DNA of 64,000 bases, taken from contig NZ_PEND01000006.1 of the NCBI RefSeq assembly GCF_002844195.1, forward strand, positions 62,001 through 126,000. Direction: 5' to 3'. Shown here one piece after another: positions 50,960 to 59,719 of this stretch. Position numbers and translations under genes: made by a program. The first letter of the stretch is position 1, and the number at the start of each line of letters is the position of its first letter. The notes beneath the pieces were generated by a model. That model ran no database searches, had not been told where the DNA came from, and saw nothing but the letters and a program-made list of their open reading frames with translations. Source of the stretch: Halegenticoccus soli (lineage in GTDB: Archaea > Halobacteriota > Halobacteria > Halobacteriales > Haloferacaceae).

Positions 50960-52243
50960 TCAGCCCCGGAGTTCGTGCACGTGCGCGATCCGCTTTTCGA
51001 GCAGTTCCGCGGTCCCGATGTCGTGACGGACGCGGAGCCCCTCGCCCGCGGCCGAGAGCGCGCCTTCGGCGATCTCCTCGGCGGCGGCGATGCTGTCGGC
51101 CACCCCGACGACCGCGAACGCGCGCGAGGTCGTCGTGTAGAGGCCGTCCGCGCGCTCGTCGACGCTAGCGTAGTACAGGAGCGCGTCCCCGGCGCTCCCT
51201 TCGTCCACGTCTATCTTCGCCCCGGCGTTCGGCTCCTCCGGGTACCCCTCGGGAACGGCGTACTTGCAGACGGTCGCCTCGCCGGCGAATTCGAGTTCCG
51301 GCAGCGGCTCCCCCTCGCGGGCGGCGACGAGCACGTCGAGGAACTGCGTTTCGAGGATCGGGAGGGTGTTCATCGCCTCGGGGTCGCCGAAGCGCGCGTT
51401 GAACTCGACGACTTTCACCCCGTCGGCGGTGAGCATGAACTGCCCGTAGAGGACGCCCTTGTAGTCGGGGAGCGCCTCGACGGTCGCTTCCAGCACCTCG
51501 ACCGCCTCCTCGTAGTCGGCCTCGGTCATGAACGGGAGGTGCGCCGCCGCGTCGCTGTAGCTCCCCATCCCGCCGGTGTTCGGCCCCTCGTCGCCCTCGT
51601 ATGCGCGCTTGTGGTCCTGCACGGCCGGCGTCGCTCGGAGGCCGCCGCCGGCGACGAACGCCTGGACCGTGAACTCCTCGCCGACGAGGCGCTCTTCGAG
51701 CACGACGCGGTCGTAGTCCGACTCCCGGAGGTACGCCTTCGCCTCCTCCCTCGTCACCTGATCGCCGATCACCTTCACGCCCTTGCCCCCGGTGAGCCCC
51801 GCGGGCTTGACCGCGAGGTCGCCGTCGTACTCGTCGACGTACTCGCAGGCGGCCTCGACGTCGTCGAACGTCTCGAAGTCCGGACAGCCCGGAATCCCCT
51901 CGTCGCGCATGAACCGGCGCTGGAACGCCTTGTCCGTCTCGATCCGGGCCTCCGCACTGCGGGGACCGAACGTGTAGACGCCGGCGTCGTCGAGCGCGTC
52001 CGCGACGCCGGCGGCCAGGGCCTTCTCCGGCCCGACCACGGCCAGCGTCGCGCCGACCTCCTCCGCGTACGCGGCGACGCCGTCGGCGTCCGTCTCGTCC
52101 AGCGTCTCGAAGCCCTCCGCCAGTCCGACGATGCCGGGGTTGCGGTTGCTCGCGCACGCGTACAGGTCGCAGCCGGGGACCAGCGCGCGGGCGATCGCGT
52201 GTTCGCGGCCGCCGCCGCCGATCAGGAGCACGGTCTCGGTCAT
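50960..52243 (-). CDS. purD: Phosphoribosylamine-glycine ligase
   Basis: Second enzyme of purine synthesis, making GAR from phosphoribosylamine, glycine and ATP. It has 427 residues. The N-terminal domain has GGGGREHAIA (about 9-18), the ATP-grasp core has KPAGLTGGKGVKVIGD (about 146-161), then NTGGMGSYS and VVEFNARFGDPE (about 292-303). Length is normal. It is monocistronic and leaderless by promoter position; a palindrome overlaps that promoter. Confidence 0.96.
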   Translation of the reverse strand: MTETVLLIGGGGREHAIARALVPGCDLYACASNRNPGIVGLAEGFETLDETDADGVAAYAEEVGATLAVVGPEKALAAGVADALDDAGVYTFGPRSAEARIETDKAFQRRFMRDEGIPGCPDFETFDDVEAACEYVDEYDGDLAVKPAGLTGGKGVKVIGDQVTREEAKAYLRESDYDRVVLEERLVGEEFTVQAFVAGGGLRATPAVQDHKRAYEGDEGPNTGGMGSYSDAAAHLPFMTEADYEEAVEVLEATVEALPDYKGVLYGQFMLTADGVKVVEFNARFGDPEAMNTLPILETQFLDVLVAAREGEPLPELEFAGEATVCKYAVPEGYPEEPNAGAKIDVDEGSAGDALLYYASVDERADGLYTTTSRAFAVVGVADSIAAAEEIAEGALSAAGEGLRVRHDIGTAELLEKRIAHVHELRG

Positions 52244-52270
52244 GGTCGGAGTGGGTACGCATACCGGTGT

Positions 52271-52283
52271 AAAGGTTACCTTT
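52271..52283 (-). promoter_or_regulatory. Palindrome AAAGGT-T-ACCTTT at the purD promoter
   Basis: Six-base arms around a single central base. The palindrome is centred 34 bases before the purD ATG (52243) and overlaps the TATA-like CTTTACA, so a bound protein would block or recruit TFB/TBP. Confidence 0.5.
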
Positions 52284-52455
52284 GATGCAGACGAGATAAT
52301 GCACGATCTTGGGTTCGTCCGTCCGGCGGTCGAGTCGAGAACGCGCGGTTGTCCGCGGTACCGACGACGAGATCACCCGCGGAACCGCGGTGACGAAGAC
52401 GCGGCTGCCCGCGGCGACGGCGGACGTTTTAGGTCCTGGGGCGCGTAGCGCTCGT

Positions 52456-54591
52456 ATGACCGATCCCGCGGGCCGCAACCGACTGAGCGAGGAGGAGAGC
52501 CCGTACCTCCGCCAGCACGCGGACAACCCCGTCCACTGGCAGCCCTGGGACGAGGAGGCGCTCTCGGCTGCGAGAGAGCGCGACGTTCCCATCTTCCTCT
52601 CGATTGGCTACTCGGCGTGCCACTGGTGTCACGTGATGGCGGACGAGAGCTTCGCGGACGACGAGGTGGCCGACGCGCTGAACGAGGACTTCGTCCCGGT
52701 CAAGGTCGACCGCGAGGAGCGCCCCGACCTCGACAGCGTCTATCAGACGATCTGCCAGCTCGTCACCGGCCGCGGCGGCTGGCCGCTGTCCGTCTGGCTG
52801 ACGCCCGAGGGAAAGCCGTTCTACGTCGGGACGTACTTCCCCCGCGAGTCGAGACAGGGGATGCCGGGGTTCCTCGACCTGCTCGAGAACGTCGCCCACT
52901 CGTGGACCGAAGACCGCGAGGAGATCGAAAACAGGGCGGAGCAGTGGACCCGCGCGCTGACCGATCAGCTGGAGGAGACGCCCGAACAGCCCGGCGAAGC
53001 GCCGGGCGGCGAAATTCTCGGGACGGCCGCCCAGGCGGCCCTCCGCAGCGCGGACCGGGAGCACGGCGGGTTCGGACAGGGCGGGCCGAAGTTCCCGCAG
53101 CCGCGGCGCATCGAGGTCCTGCTCCGCGCCTACCAGCGCACGGGCCGCGAGGAGGCGCTCGCGGTCGCCGTCGCCGCCCTCGACGCGATGGCGGACGGCG
53201 GGCTGTACGACCACGTCGGCGGCGGGTTCCACCGGTACGCGACCGACCGCGCGTGGACGGTGCCGCACTTCGAGAAGATGCTGTACGACAACGCGGAGCT
53301 GCCGAGGGCGTACCTCGCCGGGTACCAGGTGACGGGCGACCCCCGGTACGCGCTCGTCGCCCAGGAGACGTTCACGTTCGTGGGGCGGGAACTCACCCAC
53401 CCGGACGGCGGATTTTACAGCACGCTCGACGCCCAGAGCGAGGTGCCGGAGTCGCGGGCCGAAGCGCACCCCCGCGCCGGCGAGGAGGGGGCGTTCTACG
53501 TCTGGACGCCCGAGGAGGTGCGCGAGGTGCTCGACGGGCGCGACGCCGACCTCTTCTGCGACCGGTACGGCGTCGCGGCAGGCGGGAACTTCGAGGGGGG
53601 GACGACCGTCCTCACCGTCTCCGAGAGCGTCCCGGAGCTCGCGGCGGCGTACGACCTCGACGAGTCGTACGTCCGAAAGCGGCTCATGGACGCGCGCGCG
53701 GCCCTGTTCGAGGCGCGCGAGGAGCGCCCGCGGCCGAACCGCGACGAAAAGGTGCTCGCCGGGTGGAACGGGCTGATGATCTCCTCGCTCGCGGCGGGCG
53801 CTCGCGCGCTCGACCCGGACCACGCCGACGCCGCCGCTGACGCCCTGGGTTTCGTGCGCGAGCACCTGTGGGACGGGGCGGAACGCCGGCTCCGCAGGCG
53901 GTTCATGAACGGGGAGGTGAAAGGCGACGGCTACCTGGAGGACTACGCGTTCCTCGCCCGCGGCGCGTTCGACCTCTACCAGGCGACGGGCGAAGTCGAC
54001 CACCTCGCGTTCGCGCTCGACCTCTGTCGCGCCGCAGTCGAGGAGTTCTGGGACGAGGACGCGGGGACGCTGTACTTCACCCCGGAGAGCGGCGAGCGGT
54101 TGGTCACCCGTCCGCAGGAGCCGTACGACCAGTCGACGCCGTCGAGTCTCGGCGTCGCGGTCGATCTCCTGTTCGACCTCGCCCACTTCGCGCCCGACGC
54201 CGGCTTCGAAGCGATCGGCGATCGAGTGCTCCGGACGCACGGCGACCGCATCCGCGCCAGTCCGCTCGAACACGTCTCGCTCGCGCTCGCGGCCAGCGAG
54301 CGGGCCCGCGGTTCGCTCGAACTGACGATCGCGGCCGACGAGATCCCCGCCGAGTGGCGGGAGGCGCTGGCGCGCCGGTACCTTCCGGGCGCCATCGTCG
54401 CCAGGCGACCGCCGACGGACGACGCGCTCTCCCCGTGGCTCGACGCGCTCGACCTGGCCGAAGCACCGCCCATCTGGGCCGGCCGGGAGGCGGAAGACGG
54501 CGATCCGACGGTGTACGCCTGCGAGGCGTTCACCTGCTCGCCGCCGCAGACCGACATCGGCGCGGCGCTCGACTGGGCGGAAGGGAACTGA
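52456..54591 (+). CDS. YyaL/SSP411-type thioredoxin-domain protein (DUF255)
   Basis: A 711-residue protein of the YyaL family. The N-terminal thioredoxin-like domain (about 8-165) starts [20 protein letters not shown] and has the redox pair in [14 protein letters not shown] (about 54-67). The rest is an alpha/alpha toroid, as in N-acylglucosamine 2-epimerases (e.g. [20 protein letters not shown] and [20 protein letters not shown]). The chemistry is unknown. CGTTTTAGG about 27 bases before the ATG implies a leaderless mRNA. Confidence 0.92.
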   Translation: MTDPAGRNRLSEEESPYLRQHADNPVHWQPWDEEALSAARERDVPIFLSIGYSACHWCHVMADESFADDEVADALNEDFVPVKVDREERPDLDSVYQTICQLVTGRGGWPLSVWLTPEGKPFYVGTYFPRESRQGMPGFLDLLENVAHSWTEDREEIENRAEQWTRALTDQLEETPEQPGEAPGGEILGTAAQAALRSADREHGGFGQGGPKFPQPRRIEVLLRAYQRTGREEALAVAVAALDAMADGGLYDHVGGGFHRYATDRAWTVPHFEKMLYDNAELPRAYLAGYQVTGDPRYALVAQETFTFVGRELTHPDGGFYSTLDAQSEVPESRAEAHPRAGEEGAFYVWTPEEVREVLDGRDADLFCDRYGVAAGGNFEGGTTVLTVSESVPELAAAYDLDESYVRKRLMDARAALFEAREERPRPNRDEKVLAGWNGLMISSLAAGARALDPDHADAAADALGFVREHLWDGAERRLRRRFMNGEVKGDGYLEDYAFLARGAFDLYQATGEVDHLAFALDLCRAAVEEFWDEDAGTLYFTPESGERLVTRPQEPYDQSTPSSLGVAVDLLFDLAHFAPDAGFEAIGDRVLRTHGDRIRASPLEHVSLALAASERARGSLELTIAADEIPAEWREALARRYLPGAIVARRPPTDDALSPWLDALDLAEAPPIWAGREAEDGDPTVYACEAFTCSPPQTDIGAALDWAEGN

Positions 54592-54741
54592 TCGGCCGTC
54601 GAATCTTCGCCTTCCCCGTCTTCTTCTCCCTCTCCGAACCTCGGGGGCGAAAGGATTGAATCGGACGAGGGCGTAGTGACATTCGAACGCATCGACGATT
54701 GTCGAGACGGCCGGGACGCGCCCGGTCGACCTGAAACACGG

Positions 54742-55341
54742 ATGGAGTCGAACGGATCTGTCGGTTGGAACCCCGAGGAACCGCCGCACGAAGCGCGTCT
54801 TCGGCGCGCAAAGCGGGGGCTCTTCGTCCACCCCCCGATCGCGGCGATCCTGTGGCTCCTCGCCGCCGCCGTCTCCGACGTCGCGTCGGGGCGAGTGGGG
54901 TCCGCCCTCGTCACCCTCCTGCTGGTGCTCGCTGTCCTCCAATCGCTCGTCGCGTGCACCGTCGTGGCGAACCTCCTCGACGCCGGCAGGTACGACCCGA
55001 CCTACCGCACGCTACTCGGGGCGATCGGGCTGATAGTCGGACTGTCGCTGCTGACCGCGGGCCTCTACGCGCTGTTTCTCCCCGACATCACGGACGCGTG
55101 GGAGGAGCGCGCCGAGGACCGCGTCGAGCGGTTACGGGAGGACCTGGAGGCGATCGACGCGGCCGCCGACGCCCCGGCGGCGGTCGGCGATCTCCTGCGA
55201 GCGAGGCGGCGGGCTCTCGCGTTCCTCGCGCTCGCCGTCGTCGGTCCAGTCCTCGTAGGCGTCGCGGGCGGGGCGCTCGCCGTCGTCGGGTATCTCCTGC
55301 TCCGGACGGAGCCGCCGGTCGACGGGTGTCCCTCCGAGTGA
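54742..55341 (+). CDS. Four-helix membrane protein of unknown function
   Basis: A 199-residue protein with hydrophobic segments at about 30-48, 52-75, 85-110 and 160-190, and a charged cytosolic loop (about 112-155, DAWEERAEDRVERLREDLEA) that looks like a coiled helix. No family was recognised. ATG 54742 was chosen since the upstream extension is non-hydrophobic and Arg-rich. Confidence 0.6.
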   Translation: MESNGSVGWNPEEPPHEARLRRAKRGLFVHPPIAAILWLLAAAVSDVASGRVGSALVTLLLVLAVLQSLVACTVVANLLDAGRYDPTYRTLLGAIGLIVGLSLLTAGLYALFLPDITDAWEERAEDRVERLREDLEAIDAAADAPAAVGDLLRARRRALAFLALAVVGPVLVGVAGGALAVVGYLLLRTEPPVDGCPSE

Positions 55342-55378
55342 CCGGCTCCGATCGGCGGTCCTGGGCGCTCGACGGCCC

Positions 55379-55762
55379 TCAGGCCGACGCTTCCGCCTCT
55401 TCGAGGCGGTCCGCCAGGTACTCCGCGATCGACACCGGTTCCTCCTCGACGAACCGGGCGAGCTCCTCGCCGTCGCGTTCAACGACGACCGTCGGGATGT
55501 ACTCGACGCCGTACGCCTCGACGCCGGGGCCGACCTTCGAGCCGTCCTCCGCCTTCTCCACCGGGTAGTGTTCGATCCGCTCGTCCGGCACGCCGGCGGC
55601 GTCGAGCGCGGCGGCGAAATCGGGTAACTGCCCGCGGCAGTCCTTACACCAGTCGCCGCCCCAGACTTTGAACACGAGCCCGTCGCCCCCGAGCGCCTCC
55701 ACCGCGTCGCCGTAGGACGCGGCGTCCCACGTCGGGTTGGGTTCCATCGTTTCGAGCCTCAT
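55379..55762 (-). CDS. Thioredoxin-family protein
   Basis: A 127-residue protein with the redox motif CKDC in VWGGDWCKDCRGQLPDF (about 33-49) and the cis-Pro segment VEYIPTVVVERDG (about 85-97). The Lys-Asp pair between the Cys residues differs from the CGPC of classical thioredoxin. It is divergent from the cysteine synthase-like gene, in line with a role in thiol metabolism. Confidence 0.88.
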   Translation of the reverse strand: MRLETMEPNPTWDAASYGDAVEALGGDGLVFKVWGGDWCKDCRGQLPDFAAALDAAGVPDERIEHYPVEKAEDGSKVGPGVEAYGVEYIPTVVVERDGEELARFVEEEPVSIAEYLADRLEEAEASA

Positions 55763-55881
55763 TACCGCGGGGATAGCGGGCGAGGGGTGTTAAGACCCGC
55801 GTTCCCGGCGACGCACCGCGGCCCGTCGCGCCCTGCCCGTGTCGCCAGCGGTTTACGTCAGGACGCCGTACGGACTCGAAA

Positions 55882-56838
55882 ATGGACGCGAACGTTCTGG
55901 ACACCATCGGGTCGCCCCTGGTTCGGGTACGGTCGCCCGAGGGGTCGACCATCGCGGCCAAGCTGGAGTCGAAAAACCCCGGCGGCTCCGCGAAGGACCG
56001 CCCCGCGCTGTACATGATCGAGGCGGCCGAGCGCGCGGGGGCGCTCGAACCGGGCGATCACATCGTCGAGCCGACGAGCGGCAACACCGGCATCGGCATC
56101 GCGATGGTCGGCGCGGCGAAGGGGTACGACGTGACGATCGTCATGCCGTCCTCGAAGTCCCCGGAGCGGCGGCGAATCATGCGGGCGTACGGCGCCGAGA
56201 TCGAGCTCGTCGACGGCACCATCACGGACGCCAAGGAGCGCGCCGACGAGCTGGAAGCCGAGGCGGGGATGACCCAGCTCCGGCAGTTCGAGAACGAGGC
56301 GAACCCCGAGTCGCACTACCGGACGACCGCGGAGGAGATCTTAGCGCAGGTCGACGGCCGGGAGATCGACGCGTTCGTCGCCGGCGTCGGCACGGGCGGC
56401 ACGCTCACGGGGATCGGCAGGCGGCTCCGGGAGGCGTTTCCGGAGGTGGAGATCGTCGGGGTCGAACCGGCCGACAGCGCCGTTCTCTCCGGCGAGGAAC
56501 CGACGGGCGACAGCTTCCAGGGGATGGGGCCGGGGTTCGTCAGCCCGAACCTCGACGTCGACCTGCTCGACGGCGTGGAGACCGTGACGATCGGGGAGGC
56601 CGAGGCCGAGTGCCGCCGCCTCGCCCGCGAGGAGGGGATCCTCGTCGGCCAGTCCAGCGGCGCGGCGAACCTCGCGGCGAAGCGCGTCGCGGAGCGCATC
56701 GCCCGCCCGGAGCTGAACTGCTCCGACGCGGCCGACGGGCTCACCGCGGACGGATCCGGCGACGACTGCCCGCTCGTCGTCACGGTGTTCCCGGACGGCG
56801 GCGAGCGGTACATGTCGACCGGGATGTTCGACCGGTGA
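55882..56838 (+). CDS. Cysteine synthase-family PLP enzyme
   Basis: A 318-residue fold-type II PLP enzyme. The PLP Lys is in ESKNPGGSAKDRPAL (about 29-43), TSGNTGIG (about 64-71) binds the substrate carboxylate, and GTGGTLTG (about 170-177) binds phosphate. It would replace the leaving group of O-acetylserine or a related substrate by sulfide; cystathionine beta-synthase-type specificity cannot be excluded. GGTTTACG about 27 bases upstream implies leaderless start. A 12-base near copy of its 3' end (TCGACCG[C]TGAG) recurs 44 bases later. Confidence 0.9.
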   Translation: MDANVLDTIGSPLVRVRSPEGSTIAAKLESKNPGGSAKDRPALYMIEAAERAGALEPGDHIVEPTSGNTGIGIAMVGAAKGYDVTIVMPSSKSPERRRIMRAYGAEIELVDGTITDAKERADELEAEAGMTQLRQFENEANPESHYRTTAEEILAQVDGREIDAFVAGVGTGGTLTGIGRRLREAFPEVEIVGVEPADSAVLSGEEPTGDSFQGMGPGFVSPNLDVDLLDGVETVTIGEAEAECRRLAREEGILVGQSSGAANLAAKRVAERIARPELNCSDAADGLTADGSGDDCPLVVTVFPDGGERYMSTGMFDR

Positions 56839-56886
56839 GATCGGACGGCGGATCGAAATCCCGACCGCCGCTCGACCGCTGAGCCC

Positions 56887-56981
56887 GTTCTCGGCCGCCG
56901 AATTCCTTCTCGGCCGTCGAACTCCTTCTCGGCCGTCGAACTCCTTCTCGGCCGTCGAACTCCTTCTCGGCCGTCGAACCC
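56887..56981. repeat. 19-bp tandem array next to the DUF5804 gene end
   Basis: Five adjacent 19-base units, consensus CTTCTCGGCCGTCGAACTC (56887-56905, 56906-56924, 56925-56943, 56944-56962, 56963-56981). Units two to four are identical. The consensus matches the DUF5804 gene's own 3' end (stop and last codons, around 56986-57003) at 15 of 18 positions. Confidence 0.9.
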
Positions 56982-56987
56982 GCTCGC

Positions 56988-57440
56988 TCAGCCGCCGAAC
57001 TCCTCTTCGGTCACGCGGACGACGACGGTGTCGTCGACGTCCCGGAGGTCGTAGTCGGGGATCTCCCCGCCGACCCGCGTGAGGAACATCGGTTCGACCA
57101 GCCGGCCGTCGTCGACGCCGTACACCTTCAGCAGGTCGCCCGTCTCGGCCGGGTCGACCTCGCCGTCCCTGATCGCCCTCGCCAGCGGGCGGGAGAGCCA
57201 CTCCCCGTCGCTGACGCTCGGTTCGAGCACGAGCGCGGCGTCGACGAACCGCACGAGGTACCAGTTCAGGTCGTTCAGGAGCGACACCGCCGCGCCGACG
57301 CTGACGGTGTCGACCGCGACGGCGTTCTCGAACGGCTCGCGGAGCTCGTACGTCGAAAGGGCGTCCCTGGAGGTTTCGCGGGAGAACAGTTCGTACCGGA
57401 GGTTCACGTCCGGCTTCCCGACGAGACAGACCCGCGTCAC
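56988..57440 (-). CDS. DUF5804 family protein
   Basis: A 150-residue haloarchaeal conserved protein starting MTRVCLVGKPDVNLRYELFS. VSVGAAVSLLNDLNWYLVRF (about 46-65) and RPLARAIRDGEVDP are strongly typical of DUF5804, function unknown. The start is GTG; GCTTTAC about 28 bases upstream suggests leaderless transcription. The 3' end merges into the 19-bp tandem array. Confidence 0.88.
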   Translation of the reverse strand: MTRVCLVGKPDVNLRYELFSRETSRDALSTYELREPFENAVAVDTVSVGAAVSLLNDLNWYLVRFVDAALVLEPSVSDGEWLSRPLARAIRDGEVDPAETGDLLKVYGVDDGRLVEPMFLTRVGGEIPDYDLRDVDDTVVVRVTEEEFGG

Positions 57441-57582
57441 ACTCGATCGAAGTCGGGGGTCGAGTAAAGCGGTTGCGGTGATCGACGGAGACGAGACGAT
57501 CCCGACGACCGGCTGAAGCGAGATCGCCGAGCAACTCGGGGGGCCGGAGCCGTCCGCGGTCGCCCCCCCGACGGACGGCGAG

Positions 57583-58227
57583 TCAGTCGACGACGAGCGT
57601 GTTCGAGACGAGTTTCTTCGTCCCCCGGCGTATCCGTTCCGAGGCCGCCTGATCCGAGACGCCCAGCCGCTCTGCGACCCCGGAGAGCGTGCTGCGGCGC
57701 GGGACGTCGAAGTACCCGGCCTCGAAAGCCGCCGCCAGCGCCTCCCGCTGGGTGCGGGTGAGCCCGTACCAGGGGAGGGTGTCGGGCGTCGCCGGGTCGT
57801 AGACGCGCTTGACGTCGAGCGGGATGTCGTGGTCGGCGCAGTAGCGCTGAAACCCGCTCAGGTCGGCGTGGTTCTCGAACCGAAGCTCCAGGCGCCACCG
57901 CGCTGCGCTCCCGCGGGCGGAGACGAGCGTCGCGCCGCTGTCGAGGATCGCCCGGACGAGGCTGTTCACCTTCGGGCTCCACTCGATCGAGTAGAGCGTC
58001 CTGTCCTCGAGCGAATCCAGTCGTTTGACCTGGTTCACCAGCGGCTCTGCACGTAGCGTCCGATCCACGTCGTTCCGCCCCTCGCCGTACACCCAAAATA
58101 GCGGCAGAATACTTTCGGACAGGGGTACGATCCGTTCGACTTCGACGTACGTCTCCGGATGCCTCTCTAATACCTTCCCGAGTTCGAAGTTCGACGTCGC
58201 CACTTCGAATTCCAGGATGACGCTCAT
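57583..58227 (-). CDS. BAT-type HTH_10 transcriptional regulator
   Basis: A 214-residue regulator related to bacterio-opsin activator. The N-terminal BAT/GAF-like domain (about 1-150) starts MSVILEFEVATSNFELGKVL. The C-terminal HTH_10 has YGLTRTQREALAAAFEAGYF and STLSGVAERLGVSDQAASER (about 180-199). Targets are unknown. The 14-bp palindrome at 58252-58265 overlaps its own TATA box. Confidence 0.9.
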   Translation of the reverse strand: MSVILEFEVATSNFELGKVLERHPETYVEVERIVPLSESILPLFWVYGEGRNDVDRTLRAEPLVNQVKRLDSLEDRTLYSIEWSPKVNSLVRAILDSGATLVSARGSAARWRLELRFENHADLSGFQRYCADHDIPLDVKRVYDPATPDTLPWYGLTRTQREALAAAFEAGYFDVPRRSTLSGVAERLGVSDQAASERIRRGTKKLVSNTLVVD

Positions 58228-58251
58228 ACGTGAGATGAGCGTCCGGAAGCG

Positions 58252-58265
58252 CATGAATATTCATG
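58252..58265 (-). promoter_or_regulatory. Palindrome CATGAATATTCATG over the BAT-type regulator promoter
   Basis: A perfect 14-base palindrome centred 31 bases before the regulator ATG (58227), so it coincides with the TATA position. It could be an autoregulatory operator. Confidence 0.5.
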
Positions 58266-58285
58266 ATCAACTCGCGCCGCGGCGA

Positions 58286-59488
58286 TCACTCTCCCCCCGC
58301 GATCGGCGCGGACTGACGCCGAAGCTCGTGCAGATCGACCGTCTCCGCCTCGGCCGCGAGCGCCGCCGCCCGCTCGAACAGGTCGGCCGGTTCGGCGGCC
58401 TCGACCGCCGAGAGCGTCGCGTTCGTCTCCGGGTGCGTCGGCGCGACCCGCTCGCAGCCGACGGGCAGCGTCGAGTCGTCGAACGTGCCGATGCGCCGCG
58501 CCGCGTCGGTGATGTCGGTCTTGTCGCGCGTCAGAAGCGGCCGGTGGACCGGCAGCGTCACGGCCGCGTCCGTCACGGCGAGGTTCGGCCCGGTCTGGCT
58601 CGACTTCTGGCCGAGCGACTCGCCCGTGACGATCGAGTGCGCCCCGACCTCGCGCGCGACCTCCTCGGCCGTCCGGAGCATGACGCGCCGCAGCGACAGC
58701 ATCCGGGTGTGGCCGATCTCCGCGGCGAGTTCCCCGACCAGGTCGCCGGCCGGCACGACGCGCAGGACCGCGTCGTAGTTCGGCGCGTACCGGGCGAGCC
58801 GGCACCCGACGGACACGGCCCGCGCCCGGTGGTCCGGACCGCCGTAGTCGCCGAGATCGACGTACACCGGCGCGATCGTACAGCCGCGCTTCATGGCCTC
58901 CCAGGCGGCAACTGGCGAGTCGATGCCGCCGCTGAGGAGCACGACGGCCGTCCCCTGCGAGCCGAGGGGGAGGCCGCCGGGGCCCGGCCGGGTCTCGGTG
59001 AACACGAACGCCTCCTCCTTCCGGCAGTCGACGCCGTAGGTCACGTCCGGATCGTCGAGGTCGACCGGCGCGCCGGAGACCTCCCCGACGACTCGGCCGC
59101 CCTCGCGTTCGATGTCGCCGCTCGCGAACGGGTGGGCGTCCTTCGGACCGGCGCGGCGCGCGCGCACCGCGAAACTGCCGCCGGGGTGCGACTCGGCCGC
59201 CTCGCGGAGCGCCCCGCGGATCGCGTCCAGCGTCGGCGGCCGGGTCGCCGCGGGGCTCGCCGAGACGACGCCGAACGCGTCGGTGGCCGCGTCGAGCGCC
59301 GCGTCGGGCTCGTCGGTGTGGACCAGGAGGCGCGACCACCGGCGCTCGACGGTCCCGTCGACGCCCCGATCCGACAGCAGCGCCTCGATGTTGTCGCGGA
59401 GCCGCCGCTCCATGTCGGTCCGCACCTTGGTGCTCTTCAGGCCGATCTCGCCGTACCGGCAGAGGACGGTGTCCGCTTCGAGGCTCAC
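58286..59488 (-). CDS. thiI: tRNA 4-thiouridine synthase ThiI
   Basis: ATP-dependent sulfur insertion at U8 of tRNA and possibly in thiamine thiazole synthesis. It has 400 residues: an N-terminal ferredoxin-like region (CRYGEIGLKS, about 10-19), THUMP (about 60-165) and a PP-loop ATPase with SGGIDS at 186-191. There is no C-terminal rhodanese domain, as usual in archaea, so the sulfur route differs from E. coli. The GTG at 59488 was chosen because it begins MSLEADTVLCRYGEIGLKS, matching the family. Confidence 0.93.
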   Translation of the reverse strand: MSLEADTVLCRYGEIGLKSTKVRTDMERRLRDNIEALLSDRGVDGTVERRWSRLLVHTDEPDAALDAATDAFGVVSASPAATRPPTLDAIRGALREAAESHPGGSFAVRARRAGPKDAHPFASGDIEREGGRVVGEVSGAPVDLDDPDVTYGVDCRKEEAFVFTETRPGPGGLPLGSQGTAVVLLSGGIDSPVAAWEAMKRGCTIAPVYVDLGDYGGPDHRARAVSVGCRLARYAPNYDAVLRVVPAGDLVGELAAEIGHTRMLSLRRVMLRTAEEVAREVGAHSIVTGESLGQKSSQTGPNLAVTDAAVTLPVHRPLLTRDKTDITDAARRIGTFDDSTLPVGCERVAPTHPETNATLSAVEAAEPADLFERAAALAAEAETVDLHELRRQSAPIAGGE

Positions 59489-59650
59489 TGAGAGACGGTA
59501 CGCCGCCGGGGGGATTAAGGCGCTTCGACCGCCGCGAGGATACTGGTGAGATCCGATTGATCCGGTCGAATCGTCTGCTGGGACGGGCTCAAAAGTCCCC
59601 CACGGCGGCTGATCCGCCCGCAACCGCTCAGTTGAACACTCCCCCCGCGG

Positions 59651-59719
59651 GAGGCCGATCCTCAGAAGGTGGAGAGGCTGATCCTCAGAAGGTGGAGAGG
59701 CCGATCCTCAGAAGGTGGA
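59651..59719. repeat. Three 23-bp tandem copies of the mat 3' end
   Basis: Units at 59651-59673, 59674-59696 and 59697-59719 differ at only one position. The third unit contains the stop (59708-59710) and the last three codons (Ser-Thr-Phe) of the minus-strand mat gene, so the terminal coding bases have been repeated twice beyond the stop. Confidence 0.9.

Noticed and set aside
52429-54942. An 837-codon open frame on the minus strand
   Set aside because: Exactly antisense to the YyaL-type gene; Arg/Val/Glu-rich without any domain, whereas the plus strand encodes a complete conserved protein.
56887-56981. CRISPR array
   Set aside because: Units are directly adjacent with no spacers, and there are no cas genes in the window.
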